Of a stretch of DNA of 53,610 nt, positions 22,637 through 32,700 are shown in pieces. The notes below the pieces were generated by a model. The model had not been told where the DNA came from. It searched no databases and was given only the letters and a program-made list of their open reading frames with translations. The DNA comes from CS3-C152 sp964347025 (GTDB lineage: Archaea > Aenigmatarchaeota > Aenigmatarchaeia > QMZP01 > QMZT01). The DNA lies in the NCBI GenBank assembly GCA_964347025.1, contig CAYFWU010000006.1, positions 1 to 53,610 on the forward strand. Reading direction: 5' to 3'. Position numbers and translations under genes: made by a program. Positions within the stretch are counted from its first letter, which is position 1. Every line of letters begins with the position of its first letter.

Positions 22637-23929
22637 TTATGAAATATTTTTGGAAATTTCCTCGATTTTCAGCATTTTTTCCTTCCCTGACCGCATGTCC
22701 CTGAGCTTCAATTTATTCTTCGCTAGCTCCTTCTTTCCGATAAAAACCACGTAGGGGATCCCCAAAGAATTCGCATAACTGAGGTTGTTCGAAATCCCTC
22801 TCCCCAAAAGATCGATCTCTGTTTTTATCCCGAGCTTTCGAAGGGCTTTCGCTATCTTTATCGATTCCTTCAGGGTTTGGATGGGTATAACCAAGACCTG
22901 CGTAACGGTTTTAGCCCTTTCTTTCTTTTTCTTTTCCTTGAGCGCCTCGAGTATGGGTTCGAAACCGAATGAAAGTCCTGTTGCAGGGTATTCTCCCCTT
23001 CCTATAAACATCCCGATCATCTTGTCGTATCTCCCTCCGCCCAAGACAGCAGAGGTTACTTTCGAATTCTTGAGATAAATTTCATACACAGGACCGGTGT
23101 AGTATTCAAGTCCACGAGCGAGAGAAATGTCTATCCGTATATCCACATTCATAAGTTCGCAGTATTCAAAGAGTTCCTTCAGTTCTTTAACTCCTTCCCT
23201 CCCTTCTCCGCTTTTCATCATTCTTTCTGTTTTTTTCAGAACCTCTTTGTTGCTCCCTTTAACCTTCAAAACCTTCAAAATATTTTCTATTTGTTTTTTC
23301 TCGAAACCTTTGTTCTCGAGCTCATCACTAACGGATTTGATACCGAATTTCTCGAGCTTGTCTATCGAGAGGATCGCATCCATCTTGTTCTCCTTTATCC
23401 CTGCGTAATCCAATATCCCGTTCAATAGCTTTCGGTTATTAACCTTTATCACAATGTCCAGACCCAACGTTCTGAAAACCTCATCCGCTATCGCAAGGAC
23501 CTCTGCATCCGCAAGCATTGATTTCGTTCCGACAATATCGGCATCGCACTGTGTAAATTCTCTGTATCTTCCGAGCTTTACAGGCCCGTCCCTCCATACA
23601 GGCTGAATTTGATAACGCTTGAAGGGCTTCGGAAGGTTCGGGCTCATCCCCACAACTTTAGACAAAGGAACTGTCAAATCGTATTTAAGGGCAAGATCCC
23701 TGCCTCCCTGATCTTTCATTCTGAATATCTCTTTGGTTATCTCTGCTCCTCCTGCGAACTTCGCGGACAAAACATCGAACCTCTCGATCGCAGGGGTCTC
23801 TAGAGGTGAATAACCGTATTTCTCGAATACCTCTCGAAATACATCTATCACTTTCTGCCTCATTATACTATCCTCTGGCAAAAAGTCCCTTACTCCCCTA
23901 GCGTTTATTAATTTAAATTTTTCTGGCAT
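22637..23929 (-). CDS. hisS: Histidyl-tRNA synthetase
   Basis: Class II aminoacyl-tRNA synthetase charging tRNA-His. Motif 1 region GVRDFLPED, motif 2 QPVWRDGPVKLGRYREFTQCDADI, the His-specific LARGLEYYTGPVYEIY and motif 3 (GLSFGFEPIL) are present. A C-terminal anticodon-binding domain (VLVIPIQTLKES...) ends the 430-residue protein. The frame is open 37 codons upstream, but the start MPEKFKLINARGVRDF fits the family. It is transcribed with the PIN-ATPase gene below it or alone; the gap between them is AT-rich with TTAATTAATTAATTAA. Confidence 0.95.
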   Translation of the reverse strand: MPEKFKLINARGVRDFLPEDSIMRQKVIDVFREVFEKYGYSPLETPAIERFDVLSAKFAGGAEITKEIFRMKDQGGRDLALKYDLTVPLSKVVGMSPNLPKPFKRYQIQPVWRDGPVKLGRYREFTQCDADIVGTKSMLADAEVLAIADEVFRTLGLDIVIKVNNRKLLNGILDYAGIKENKMDAILSIDKLEKFGIKSVSDELENKGFEKKQIENILKVLKVKGSNKEVLKKTERMMKSGEGREGVKELKELFEYCELMNVDIRIDISLARGLEYYTGPVYEIYLKNSKVTSAVLGGGRYDKMIGMFIGRGEYPATGLSFGFEPILEALKEKKKKERAKTVTQVLVIPIQTLKESIKIAKALRKLGIKTEIDLLGRGISNNLSYANSLGIPYVVFIGKKELAKNKLKLRDMRSGKEKMLKIEEISKNIS

Positions 23930-23993
23930 GTTTACCACTTTATTATTTGGTTTAGCTGTTATTTTAATTTCTCTTCTTAAAAATGAAAAATGG

Positions 23994-25577
23994 TTAAAGA
24001 GACTCTTTAAAGGCCCTTTTCGCCGCTTTTTTAATTCCACCCCTTTCTTGCAGCCTCTTTAAACTTCCCTGTGAATCAGTTATTATTCTTTTCAGGTCTC
24101 TCCTGTAGAGATTTTTTACCCTGTAGATTCCTTCTTCTCCCTTAAAGGGCTCGATATCAACATACCTACCCAAATCGATTTTACTTTTTGAAAAGGCAAT
24201 CTCCTTGCGGTCTTCAGGTCCCAACTGCACAAGGTTAACATGCACATCTCCGTATGCAGTATCCTTAACCATGGTATTCGCTATGACCATTCCCCTTTCA
24301 TCATTGAGTTCCTTGAGGATTTTTTCATAACCACTGTCTGGTTGAAGGTATGAAAGAAAATCATTTTCAATGTACATCTCTTCCTCTGAAAGTTGAGGGA
24401 ATTCGCCATCAGCATCCATTGCCTCTAAAATTGAGGTGTGTATGTTTGTTAAGGGTCCTCCCACACTGGTCGTGAAAGATCTTTTGTACCCCTTATCCTC
24501 ACAAAGTTTTTTCCATGCCTGCACTGCCTGCAAAACACCTGATGCCCCTATTGCATGACCGCAAACCTTCAAACCTCCATACGGGTTTGTTTTCCCTGAT
24601 ATTAGGAGATTTACTATTTCCCTTTTATCAAAACCGAGTTCTTTAAGAAACGCTATCTCTATGCTTGGAAATGCATCATGAATAATGGCAAAATCTTCAG
24701 CAACGGTCTTTCTAAGATATTCCAGGGATACTCCCGCGTTCTTACACGCACGTTTGTATGACAGTCTGATTGATTGAAAATAATCTACCGGTCCTTTCCT
24801 GTCGCTTACCGAAGGCGAAGCCACTCCCTGACCGGTTCCCCTTATCCTGACTATCCTGTCATTCAGTGGTTTTTCGGGAGGGTGTTTTGACAACAGAATT
24901 GCGCATGCACCATTGCTTGTAGGGACAACATCGTATATCTTAAAAAGCTGTGTTATCCTGTCGGTTTTTCTGTACTTACTAAAATCAACTTCGTCTTCAT
25001 GATACTGCGCTTCCGGCCAATTTTTTCCTCTCTTGTACTTTCCAACCGATATGCGTGAAAGTATGTGTTTGCTCAGACCGCCCTCACCGAGACCAAACCA
25101 GTCTACAAGAGGGCTCATGAGCAGATCCCCTTCATCCAACATTCTTAAAAATTTTCTTTCTCTCTTGCCTACGGCACTTAGAAGGGTTTCCTTGATTGTT
25201 TCTTTATCCTCCCCCATCAATTCACAACCAAGAACCAAAGAATATTCCATGTTTGGGTGGTGAGCAATGTGGTTATATGCTCTTGACAGCGCTTCTCCTC
25301 CGCTTGATGAAGTTACCTCAACAGGGCTGATTATCTCGCAATTGTGTAAGTTCAGTCCAACTTTTTCTGCAATTTCAATTGATATCTCACCGCTCTTTTT
25401 TCCGAAACCTCCGGGCACCATGGATGCCAGACCAAAGCTGTCTATTTTATCGATAGGGATGCCTGTCATCTTTAGGGCATTGTTCACGGCTTCATATGCC
25501 ATCTCTTCAAATTCCATTTCCGGCCTGTAAGTGAATCTGGTTGAAGCTCCACCCACAATGTAAACGTCTGATCCCAA
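23994..25577 (-). CDS. Thiolase-like protein fused to a DUF35-like domain, catalytic cysteines lost
   Basis: Residues 1-395 are a thiolase fold (SCP2/acetyl-CoA acetyltransferase type), with NPYGGLKVCGHAIGASG holding the usual histidine. The nucleophile position (normally C in C-x-S-G) is S90 in EVTSSSGG, and the second catalytic cysteine near the C-terminus is also serine (TTSVGG). Residues about 430-500 (GMVIANTMVKDTAYGDVHV... LGRYVDIEPF) look like the OB-fold of DUF35 proteins, which in archaea normally form a separate subunit of the thiolase/HMG-CoA synthase complex. The 527-residue length suits such a fusion. The start is TTG, after GGTGAT, with an in-frame stop directly upstream. It is probably non-catalytic or altered in chemistry. 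Confidence 0.78.
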   Translation of the reverse strand: MGSDVYIVGGASTRFTYRPEMEFEEMAYEAVNNALKMTGIPIDKIDSFGLASMVPGGFGKKSGEISIEIAEKVGLNLHNCEIISPVEVTSSSGGEALSRAYNHIAHHPNMEYSLVLGCELMGEDKETIKETLLSAVGKRERKFLRMLDEGDLLMSPLVDWFGLGEGGLSKHILSRISVGKYKRGKNWPEAQYHEDEVDFSKYRKTDRITQLFKIYDVVPTSNGACAILLSKHPPEKPLNDRIVRIRGTGQGVASPSVSDRKGPVDYFQSIRLSYKRACKNAGVSLEYLRKTVAEDFAIIHDAFPSIEIAFLKELGFDKREIVNLLISGKTNPYGGLKVCGHAIGASGVLQAVQAWKKLCEDKGYKRSFTTSVGGPLTNIHTSILEAMDADGEFPQLSEEEMYIENDFLSYLQPDSGYEKILKELNDERGMVIANTMVKDTAYGDVHVNLVQLGPEDRKEIAFSKSKIDLGRYVDIEPFKGEEGIYRVKNLYRRDLKRIITDSQGSLKRLQERGGIKKAAKRAFKESL

Positions 25578-25625
25578 TCAATCACCTTATTTTTAAAAAA
25601 TGAAGATAAGAAATAAATTCTTGAA

Positions 25626-26207
25626 TTACACGTCAAAAACCTTTATTTTCTGGCTTGGTAGCTCAACTATCGCTGCCTTTCTGAATTCCGGGAGGGCGGC
25701 GTTGATAAAAAGCGTGCCTCTGTGTTTCATGTATCCTGCGGATTCGTGTATGTGCCCGAACACGTGGAGGACTGGTTTGATCCTTTCTATTGCCTCCCTC
25801 AGTTCCATAATGCCTGCATTGCTCCCGAAATAGCTCATGTCCAGTATATCGAAGGGAGGATCATGTGTTATAACGATCAATTTCTTCGGATCCTTACCCT
25901 TTGCAAGTTCCAGCATTTTCGAATAATATCCCCAGTCAACCCCCAGGAAATAGTAGTTCTTGTACTTGACCACCTCGTTGTTAAGGATCTTAACTTTCTT
26001 GTTTTTCGTTTTCATTTCATAGTCCCAGTTTCCACGGACAACGAAAGTTTGAATCTTCTCCTTATCCAAAATCTTCTTTGCGAAATCCTCTGAAAGGAAA
26101 TCGCCAGCGTTTATAATAACATCTACCTTCTCCTTCTTCGCCAGTTCGTCCACGTTCTTTGCGAAAATCTCTTCCCTGTGGTAATCCGCAACGCATAGGA
26201 CTCTCAT
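25626..26207 (-). CDS. Calcineurin-like metallophosphoesterase
   Basis: A 193-residue two-metal phosphoesterase of the YfcE/MJ0936-like group. Metal-binding motifs in order are ADYH (residues 7-10), NAGDF, VRGNWDYE, ITHDPPFD and VFGHIHES. The first motif has D-x-H as expected. Members of this group are phosphodiesterases on small substrates in vitro; the natural substrate is unknown. I start at MRVLCVADYH, since three additional upstream codons add nothing conserved. It lies between the thiolase and M20 peptidase genes, all on the minus strand. Confidence 0.9.
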   Translation of the reverse strand: MRVLCVADYHREEIFAKNVDELAKKEKVDVIINAGDFLSEDFAKKILDKEKIQTFVVRGNWDYEMKTKNKKVKILNNEVVKYKNYYFLGVDWGYYSKMLELAKGKDPKKLIVITHDPPFDILDMSYFGSNAGIMELREAIERIKPVLHVFGHIHESAGYMKHRGTLFINAALPEFRKAAIVELPSQKIKVFDV

Positions 26208-26239
26208 AAAAATCAATTTAGCCTTTTCAAATATTTAAA

Positions 26240-27400
26240 TTACTTGAGCATATCCAGGCAGACCAGGCAAAGGATTTTGGAGAAATCCGAAAGCTCGCGT
26301 ATCGAGATGTACTCATTCGCCATGTGCGCAACCTCTTCCCCGGGTGAATACCCAACAGCAAGTATCCCCTTCCCTACAAGGGGTTTAACAACAGTACTCC
26401 CGGAAAGGCCCTCGACTTTAGGTTTACCCCCTATCACTTCCTTTGCGTGCTTACTTATGGAATGAACGAGAACGTTGTCCTTCTCGACCTCAATCGGTCC
26501 CTGGTTATCAACAACCTCCAGCCTGAATTTCGCTTTTTTATTCCTTTTTCTTACCTTCCTTAACATGTCTTTTATATCCTTTATCACGGTTTTTGCCTTC
26601 TGGGATGGAATGTATCTGAAATCCAAAAGAACCTCACATTCACCAGGAACTATGTTTGCTGCCGAGCCTCCCTTTATAACTCCAAGGTTTTTCGTGGGGT
26701 CTGACAAAAGCCAATGTTTTCTGAACCTCATCCTGTACTTCTTAAGTATGTTCAGGAAGTCGATCATATTCCATATCGCGTTCACACCCCTTTCAGGTCT
26801 CGATCCATGCGCCTGCTTTCCGATAGAGGTAATTTTAAGGGAAAGTAAACCCTTCTCAGCAACGTAGACCCTTTTCATTCTGTGCGCTACATCCGGCACT
26901 ATCCCGTATTCACCCTTTAATTTCCCTTCGTTAGCCAGGTAGTACATCCCGTATTTAGATCCCCTCTCCTCATCCGCCACGCAGGCAAGGATAACCTGAC
27001 CGCGAAGGTTCTTTTCGAAACGCTTGAGTATTTTCCCTGCCATCAGTGTACTCGCCAGAGGGCCTTTGTTGTCATTCGTTCCCCTCCCATACGCTTTTCC
27101 TCCCTTCACCTTCATTTTGAAAGGATCTGTTTTCCAGCCATCTCCCGCAGGGACCGTGTCTAGATGACAGGCAATGATTATCCTTGGTTTCCCCTTTCCC
27201 ACATAACCTATTATATTTGTTCTTCCCTTTTCCTTCTCGAAAATTCTGTATTTTATCCTGTTCTTACGGAAGAACTCCCTAACGACATTCGCCGCCCTCC
27301 ATTCGTTACCGGGAGGGTTCGTTGTATCCGCAGCTATCAATTTCGAAAGAAGTGTGATCATCTCTTTTTTCTGAGAATCAACCATTTTCGAAACATTCAT
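26240..27400 (-). CDS. M20 family metallopeptidase (ArgE/DapE-like)
   Basis: Zinc-dependent amidohydrolase or peptidase of 386 residues. It has H79-x-D81 in IIACHLDTVPAGDGW, D110 in YGRGTNDNKGP and E144-E145 in ADEERGSKYG. A dimerisation domain begins near residue 190. Candidates are succinyl-diaminopimelate desuccinylase, acetylornithine deacetylase or a carboxypeptidase; no pathway neighbours help to choose, so I keep the family name. It is divergent from yjbQ, with a short AT-rich gap. Confidence 0.9.
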   Translation of the reverse strand: MNVSKMVDSQKKEMITLLSKLIAADTTNPPGNEWRAANVVREFFRKNRIKYRIFEKEKGRTNIIGYVGKGKPRIIIACHLDTVPAGDGWKTDPFKMKVKGGKAYGRGTNDNKGPLASTLMAGKILKRFEKNLRGQVILACVADEERGSKYGMYYLANEGKLKGEYGIVPDVAHRMKRVYVAEKGLLSLKITSIGKQAHGSRPERGVNAIWNMIDFLNILKKYRMRFRKHWLLSDPTKNLGVIKGGSAANIVPGECEVLLDFRYIPSQKAKTVIKDIKDMLRKVRKRNKKAKFRLEVVDNQGPIEVEKDNVLVHSISKHAKEVIGGKPKVEGLSGSTVVKPLVGKGILAVGYSPGEEVAHMANEYISIRELSDFSKILCLVCLDMLK

Positions 27401-27435
27401 ATTTTTATAATATATTCCTTTACCTATTAATTGAT

Positions 27436-27852
27436 ATGATAGAGACGAAAACGCTCGTTTTCCGTACGAAATCCGGAACGGATGTAATAGACATTACCAA
27501 GGAAGTTTCTGAAGAAATAAAAAAATCCAAGATAAAGTCAGGGGTTGTTTCCGTCTTTGTAACGGGCTCCACAGCCTCGATCTCCACGGTGGAATATGAA
27601 CCGAATCTTATAAATGATATCAAGAGAGCGCTAGAAAGGATTGCTCCTGAGGGCGGGGATTACGAACACCACAAAACATGGGGTGACGACAATGGAAGCG
27701 CTCATGTACGAGCGACTTTAATGAAGCCAGGTATTACGATCCCATTTAAGGGCAAAAAACTGTTTTTGGGAACGTGGCAACAGGTCGTTCTCCTAGATTT
27801 CGATACCAGGGACAGGGAGAGAGAAATAGTTCTGCAGATTATCGGAGACTAG
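27436..27852 (+). CDS. yjbQ: YjbQ family protein (UPF0047)
   Basis: A 138-residue protein with the family signatures FVTGSTASISTVEYEPNL, HHKTWGDDNGSAHVRAT and LGTWQQVVLLDFD. YjbQ proteins form trimers and have been reported with low thiamin-phosphate-synthase activity; their true role is uncertain. The stop codon interlocks with that of the convergent MBF1-type gene (CTAG). Confidence 0.93.
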   Translation: MIETKTLVFRTKSGTDVIDITKEVSEEIKKSKIKSGVVSVFVTGSTASISTVEYEPNLINDIKRALERIAPEGGDYEHHKTWGDDNGSAHVRATLMKPGITIPFKGKKLFLGTWQQVVLLDFDTRDREREIVLQIIGD

Positions 27853-28226
27853 TCCCTTTTGTATAGGTTTATCCCATAAAACTTCGATATCTTATACAAA
27901 GTCTTGTCGTCAGGTTTGAATCCGCCCTCTATTCTTCGAAGGAGAGATGGGGGGATCCCCATTTTCTGGGCGGCATCATCCTGTTTAAGATTTCTTTCTT
28001 CCCTCGCGTCTCTGATCTTTTTTGAGAAGTCCGAAATAAGTTCTCTCGGTTCCTCCTCGAATTCTTCCTTCCTAACGACTCTCCTGCTGATGACAGCCCT
28101 TATCCTCTCGGTTGGTATTTCCTTTCCCAGTTTCATGCAGTCCTCACATACGTCGAGTAAAACCCCATCAAGTTCTATTTTCCTCGGGTTAGAAACAGTT
28201 TTCCCACAAACTTCGCACTCGCTCAC
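27849..28226 (-). CDS. MBF1-type transcription factor (zinc ribbon plus HTH)
   Basis: A 125-residue archaeal homologue of eukaryotic multiprotein bridging factor 1. An N-terminal zinc ribbon (C4, C7, C27, C30) is joined by a charged linker to a Cro/C1-type helix-turn-helix (residues ~68-122; LKQDDAAQKMGIPPSLLRRIEGG). The start is GTG. In archaea MBF1 is linked to translation and the small ribosomal subunit. The gene sits at the start of a minus-strand group, convergent with yjbQ. Confidence 0.92.
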   Translation of the reverse strand: MSECEVCGKTVSNPRKIELDGVLLDVCEDCMKLGKEIPTERIRAVISRRVVRKEEFEEEPRELISDFSKKIRDAREERNLKQDDAAQKMGIPPSLLRRIEGGFKPDDKTLYKISKFYGINLYKRD

Positions 28227-28243
28227 TTTCCCACTGCCTTGGT

Positions 28244-29407
28244 TTAATAATTTATACCAACTTTAACTTCTGAAATGTCCCAGCCGCCTGTTCCTGAGAA
28301 CTTAAGCGTGTTCAGGCCTTTCGAGGCATGACTTGTTGTGAATTCAATTTCGTTCTCTCCAATTCCAACATCTTGAACATTAAGATCGTTTCCGTTCAGC
28401 TCTATGTTCAAATTGCCCTCCTTTAGAACCCTTTCCACATTAAAGGATATTTCTCCCTTTCCCCTGCCAAGAAGATTGTAGTCATCTTCAGTTATGTTAA
28501 ACTCACGAGTTCGCTCGGCCCTTGTGGTGGATAAGACTATATCCAGCTTCAGATTATCTATCTGGAAAACGTTATTAGCCTTTAAAGAAAGTATGTTGTC
28601 CCCAATCTTCGCGATATGCGCAATATCAGAATAGTTCAGCTTTATCGAAACCAGGTGGGAGGGATCCTGTTCCCTGTATATCTGATGCCCATTCAGCTTG
28701 ATCGTGATCTCCCCTGTTTGAGAGCTGGTCGTGTAGAAGCGGAGGTTTCCCTGGTGCCACGCCTCCATTTCGTTGGGGAAGATCTCAAAGGAAAAGAACT
28801 TTTCATCACCGTATTCTGCAATTATTTTGAAGTTCTTCAGGTTGTATGTATTCGATGCCCAGAACTGAAAACCAGGATCAGCGGCTGAAATCTCCAAAAC
28901 GTTTGAGCTCTTCACGCTGTCCTTTTCTATCGGAAATTCATAATGGTTCAGGTTCGCTATCCTTTCGAAAACAACCTTTCCGTTCCATTTTATAACAAGG
29001 TTGCTCAGAAGGTTTGTCTCGCCCGTGTCAAAACTTACCTTCACACTTCTCAGATCGTTAAGTACATGCTGACCGACCTGAACATTAAATTTCTTTGTGT
29101 CAGGCTGCGTAATCCCGAACCATGCTGCTGAGGATACCTTAACGTTCGGTAAACTCGTCGCACCTCCAATCTTTAGGTTCTCTGTCTGGGGTCTTCCCAG
29201 AACGAATGAACCGAAACTCATACTTCTCTCAACATTCTGTTCGGAAAAGCCGACGCTTCCGAGCGAAGAGAAAGAAGTCAATGATCTGTAGTTACCTGTT
29301 ATTCCCCCGCCACCCCAGTCCGCCAGGGGGGTTCCAAACGCTATCAACAGGCCTATAAGAATGAAGGCCACAACCAGCAACACCGCGAAAGACATACTTT
29401 CGTCCAT
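28244..29407 (-). CDS. Membrane-anchored, beta-rich extracytoplasmic protein
   Basis: A 387-residue protein. The N-terminus (MDESMSFAVLLVVAFILIGLLIAF) is a single membrane anchor followed by a glycine-rich turn. The rest is beta-rich with few charged clusters and no cysteines that I can see. Repeated patterns such as NIELNGNDLNVQDVGIGENEIEF and TIKLNGHQIYREQDPSHLVSIKL suggest two or three carbohydrate-binding-like or Ig-like beta sandwiches. No specific family is recognised. It adjoins the giant surface protein island and lies on its strand. Confidence 0.65.
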   Translation of the reverse strand: MDESMSFAVLLVVAFILIGLLIAFGTPLADWGGGGITGNYRSLTSFSSLGSVGFSEQNVERSMSFGSFVLGRPQTENLKIGGATSLPNVKVSSAAWFGITQPDTKKFNVQVGQHVLNDLRSVKVSFDTGETNLLSNLVIKWNGKVVFERIANLNHYEFPIEKDSVKSSNVLEISAADPGFQFWASNTYNLKNFKIIAEYGDEKFFSFEIFPNEMEAWHQGNLRFYTTSSQTGEITIKLNGHQIYREQDPSHLVSIKLNYSDIAHIAKIGDNILSLKANNVFQIDNLKLDIVLSTTRAERTREFNITEDDYNLLGRGKGEISFNVERVLKEGNLNIELNGNDLNVQDVGIGENEIEFTTSHASKGLNTLKFSGTGGWDISEVKVGINY

Positions 29408-29547
29408 TCTTTTAATAATTTGTGGGGAAAGTTTAAATATGCAGGTTGAGTATGGTTTTATGAAAATTTTTAAGGTTCATTATGCATTTCCAGACACTTC
29501 TCTGGTCAGTGGTAAATTTTTAAAGTTTATTGTCTTAGGAATGTAAT

Positions 29548-29727
29548 ATGAGTTCAGAAGAACACAAAGGCAATTTAAAAAATTATGCACTTTTGGCAGC
29601 AGGTTTAACACTGACAGCAGTGGCAATAAAAAAAGGTCCAGAGATATACGAAAGTGTAGCAGAAAAGATAAGGAAGATAAGGACGGACAATTTTATTAAA
29701 AGAAGAAGGAAGTTTGACTATTGTTAA
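29548..29727 (+). CDS. Small putative membrane protein (59 residues)
   Basis: A short open frame, MSSEEHKGNLKNYALLAAG... RRRKFDYC, with one moderately hydrophobic segment (about residues 13-27) and a very basic C-terminal half. An AT-rich element (ATTTTTAAAG) about 25-30 nt upstream could be a TATA box for a leaderless message. It lies alone on the plus strand between two minus-strand surface-protein genes. Base composition is AT-rich like the orphan genes at 15146 and 53051. The coding call is moderate. Confidence 0.45.
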   Translation: MSSEEHKGNLKNYALLAAGLTLTAVAIKKGPEIYESVAEKIRKIRTDNFIKRRRKFDYC

Positions 29728-29731
29728 AACT

Positions 29732-32700
29732 CTAATTCTCAATCCTAACGAACTTCAAATAGATCAGAACAGCTGAAATGATCATGATTATAATTCCAAA
29801 ATCGCTGATTCCCGGGAATTCTGCAGGTGTCCCTATTATTATTTCCAGCCAATCGCTTTCTAAAATCTGTGGGTCGACCGTGGAGGTCGCAGTCGCAGTC
29901 AGATTGAAGGACCCGAAAGATTTTGGATATAGAATTGCTCTAACCTCTTTGAATTCCTGAGGATTCATGCCCAAATCGATATCTTGATTTCCTGTTTCCT
30001 CAAATACTATATCTGATAAATCTAGCGAAAGGTGTATTATATCACTTATAAGCTGGGAGTTTCTGACGATAATTTTTATTACTGCCTTTCTGGCTATGAT
30101 TGCCTGGAATCTCTCGTCTATCTCAAACCTAACCATTCCCAGGAATATCCTTGTATACGTATCGAATCCTGACTTGGTTTCCCAGTTGCCTGCGTTGTCT
30201 ATTGCTAGCGACCGGAAGTGGAAAGTGTATTCGTCGATATCCGTAGTTCCTGCCACCAACCCTGCATCAAATGTTATGTTCGTTTCCGTTGTGCATTCAC
30301 CGTCAAAGAAGGTTATGTTTGTAATAGGTTCTTCCGGTTCTCCTGGAGGTTGGTACTTATACTGGATTACGTAACAATCTATTCCGGACAAATCATCCGT
30401 CCCATTCCATGATAAGTTAAAGGACGTATCTGTTGTGTATGTTGTGAGTATTTTTACTGATGATGTCGGAGGTGTTTGGTCAACCATGAATTCAACCGGG
30501 GTTGAGAGTCCTGTGTTGTCTGCACTGTCATTCGCTGCTGCGCACACCCAGACATGGGTTGAGATGGTCTGAGGTGAGGAAAGGGTGTAGGAAGCGTGGG
30601 TGGAAGGGCAAGAGCCTGGGTCTGAGGTGTAGGTTAACAGAACGTAAGACCCTGAATCGCAACCGCTGTCACCCGTGTCCGAGCAGGAAACAGTCGCTGT
30701 CTCGTCCGTATTGCTCCAGCCAGCTGGAGCTCCGGTGACAGAGACAGTTGGTGGTATCTGGTCAACCATGAATTCGACCGGTGTTGATACCCCCATGTTA
30801 TCATAGCTGTCATTCGCAACTCCGCACACCCAGACATGGGTTGAGATGGTTTGCGGGGAGGAAAGGGTGTAGGAGGGATATTCTGTTGGGCAAGAGCCCG
30901 GGTCTGAGGTGTAGGTTTCGAGCATGTATGTGGTTGGGTCGCAACCGCCAGGTGCGTTGCTTGAGCATGAAACACTCGCTGTCGCATCCGTGTTGCTCCA
31001 ATCGGGGGGAGCACCCGTAACGCTAACTGTCAGTTGGATGGAGTCAACTGTGAATGTGTAGTCTGTGTTATCCAAATTAAGGTTCCATCCTCCATTGGCT
31101 TCAAAATCTGACCATAGTCCGCAGTAATCGATCGTCCAGGTCCCTAGCGGATCTGTTGGCTGTATCTGGTAGGAGAAGGTTAGATCCCCAGAACCCCAGT
31201 TGTCGAAGAATATTGTGGAACCGTCTGGTTTTATAACACTACATTCTGCCAGAATTGTGAATCCGGATGGTGTGTTTGACACGCCGTTAAGTGTTATCGT
31301 TATCGTATCGCCTGCGTAATAAGTTCCGCTAGGTTGTGTGTATGAGGTCCAAAATCCTATAACCTGTGTTGAAATACCTCCTGTCGTGCAGGAAGTGTAA
31401 CTATTAGAACACACATGCTGAGGACCGCATTTGTATGAATCCGTCCTTCCGCAGTTCGAGTTTATCCATCTCCTCTCATCCGGAGGATTAACAGCAGGAG
31501 CTGAACAGTTCAAAAGACACCCCCCACCTGCATAACAGTTATCGTTACCATCACATATACCTCCTGGGCAGGAAATTCCGCATATCTGCTGGTAGCATAC
31601 ATTAGCTATTATTCCATCGCTATAACCCACACTACTCCAAGAGTCGGCGTTGTTCCTCGCTCTAACATTGAAATAGTATGTTTGCCCCTGGGAAAGACTC
31701 AAATCGCTTCTCGTGATTTCTGTGTTCATCCCTGTTGATGTCCAGTCAACTTCACTGTTCCAACCTGAACTCGGATATTGGTCAGTCCCTATTGCATACT
31801 GATATTCTGCTATTCCTGACTCTGGGTCGGAAGAAGACCAGGTTGCATGCAGAGTTGTCAAAGAGGATGTTTGCTCTCCGTCGTCTGTTACAACAGGTGT
31901 TGTTGGCGGGCTCGTGTCCACCATCAGTTGTGAAGAAACATCTATATCGTTATTTCCTGCATTATCCTCAACCCATAAACATATCCAGTCATTGTGATTC
32001 GTATTTACTGTTATACTCGAGCTTGTTGTTGAAGAAGTGTAGTCGGTTTTAGAGGTTGAACATACCCCATCAGAGTCGAAATAATACCATTTGGTTGATA
32101 CACACCCTGAACCTCCAGTGTCAGAGCAACTCAACGTTATATCATCCGAGGTCACCCATGACGTGGATTCATCACTTATGTCTGCAATGGGGTCGGTCTT
32201 TTCTATCCTGAATTCAACCGGGGTTGAGAATCCAGTGTTATCCACGCTATCATTCGCTGCTGCGCAAACCCAGACGTGGCTTGAGATGGTTTGCGGGGAG
32301 GAAAGGGTGTAGGAAGCGTGGGTGGAAGGACATGAACCTGGGTCTGTACTGTAGGTTAACAAAACGTATGTTCCTGAATCGCAACCACTACCAACAGCAG
32401 GGTCTGAACATGAAACACTCGCTGTCGCATCCGTGTTTTGCCAGTTTACAGGGGCGCCTGTCACGGAAACAGTCGGGGGTGTTTTGTCTATCAAGAATGT
32501 GTAATCTGTGTTATCGAACTGAAGATTCCATCCCTCGTTAGCCAGGAAATCCGACCAGAGACCACAGTAATCCAGCGTCCATGTACCTTCAGAATCCCCT
32601 GATTGTATGATGTAGGAGAAACTCAAATCCCCAGAGCCCCAGTTATTGAAATAGATGACAATACCATCTGGTTTTATAACACTGCATTCCGCTACGATGG

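Noticed and set aside
30502..31020. Apparent open frames identical to ones at 36124-36642, which could look like duplicated small genes
   Set aside because: They are shadows of the 884-bp duplicated block inside the giant genes and lack start signals of their own.
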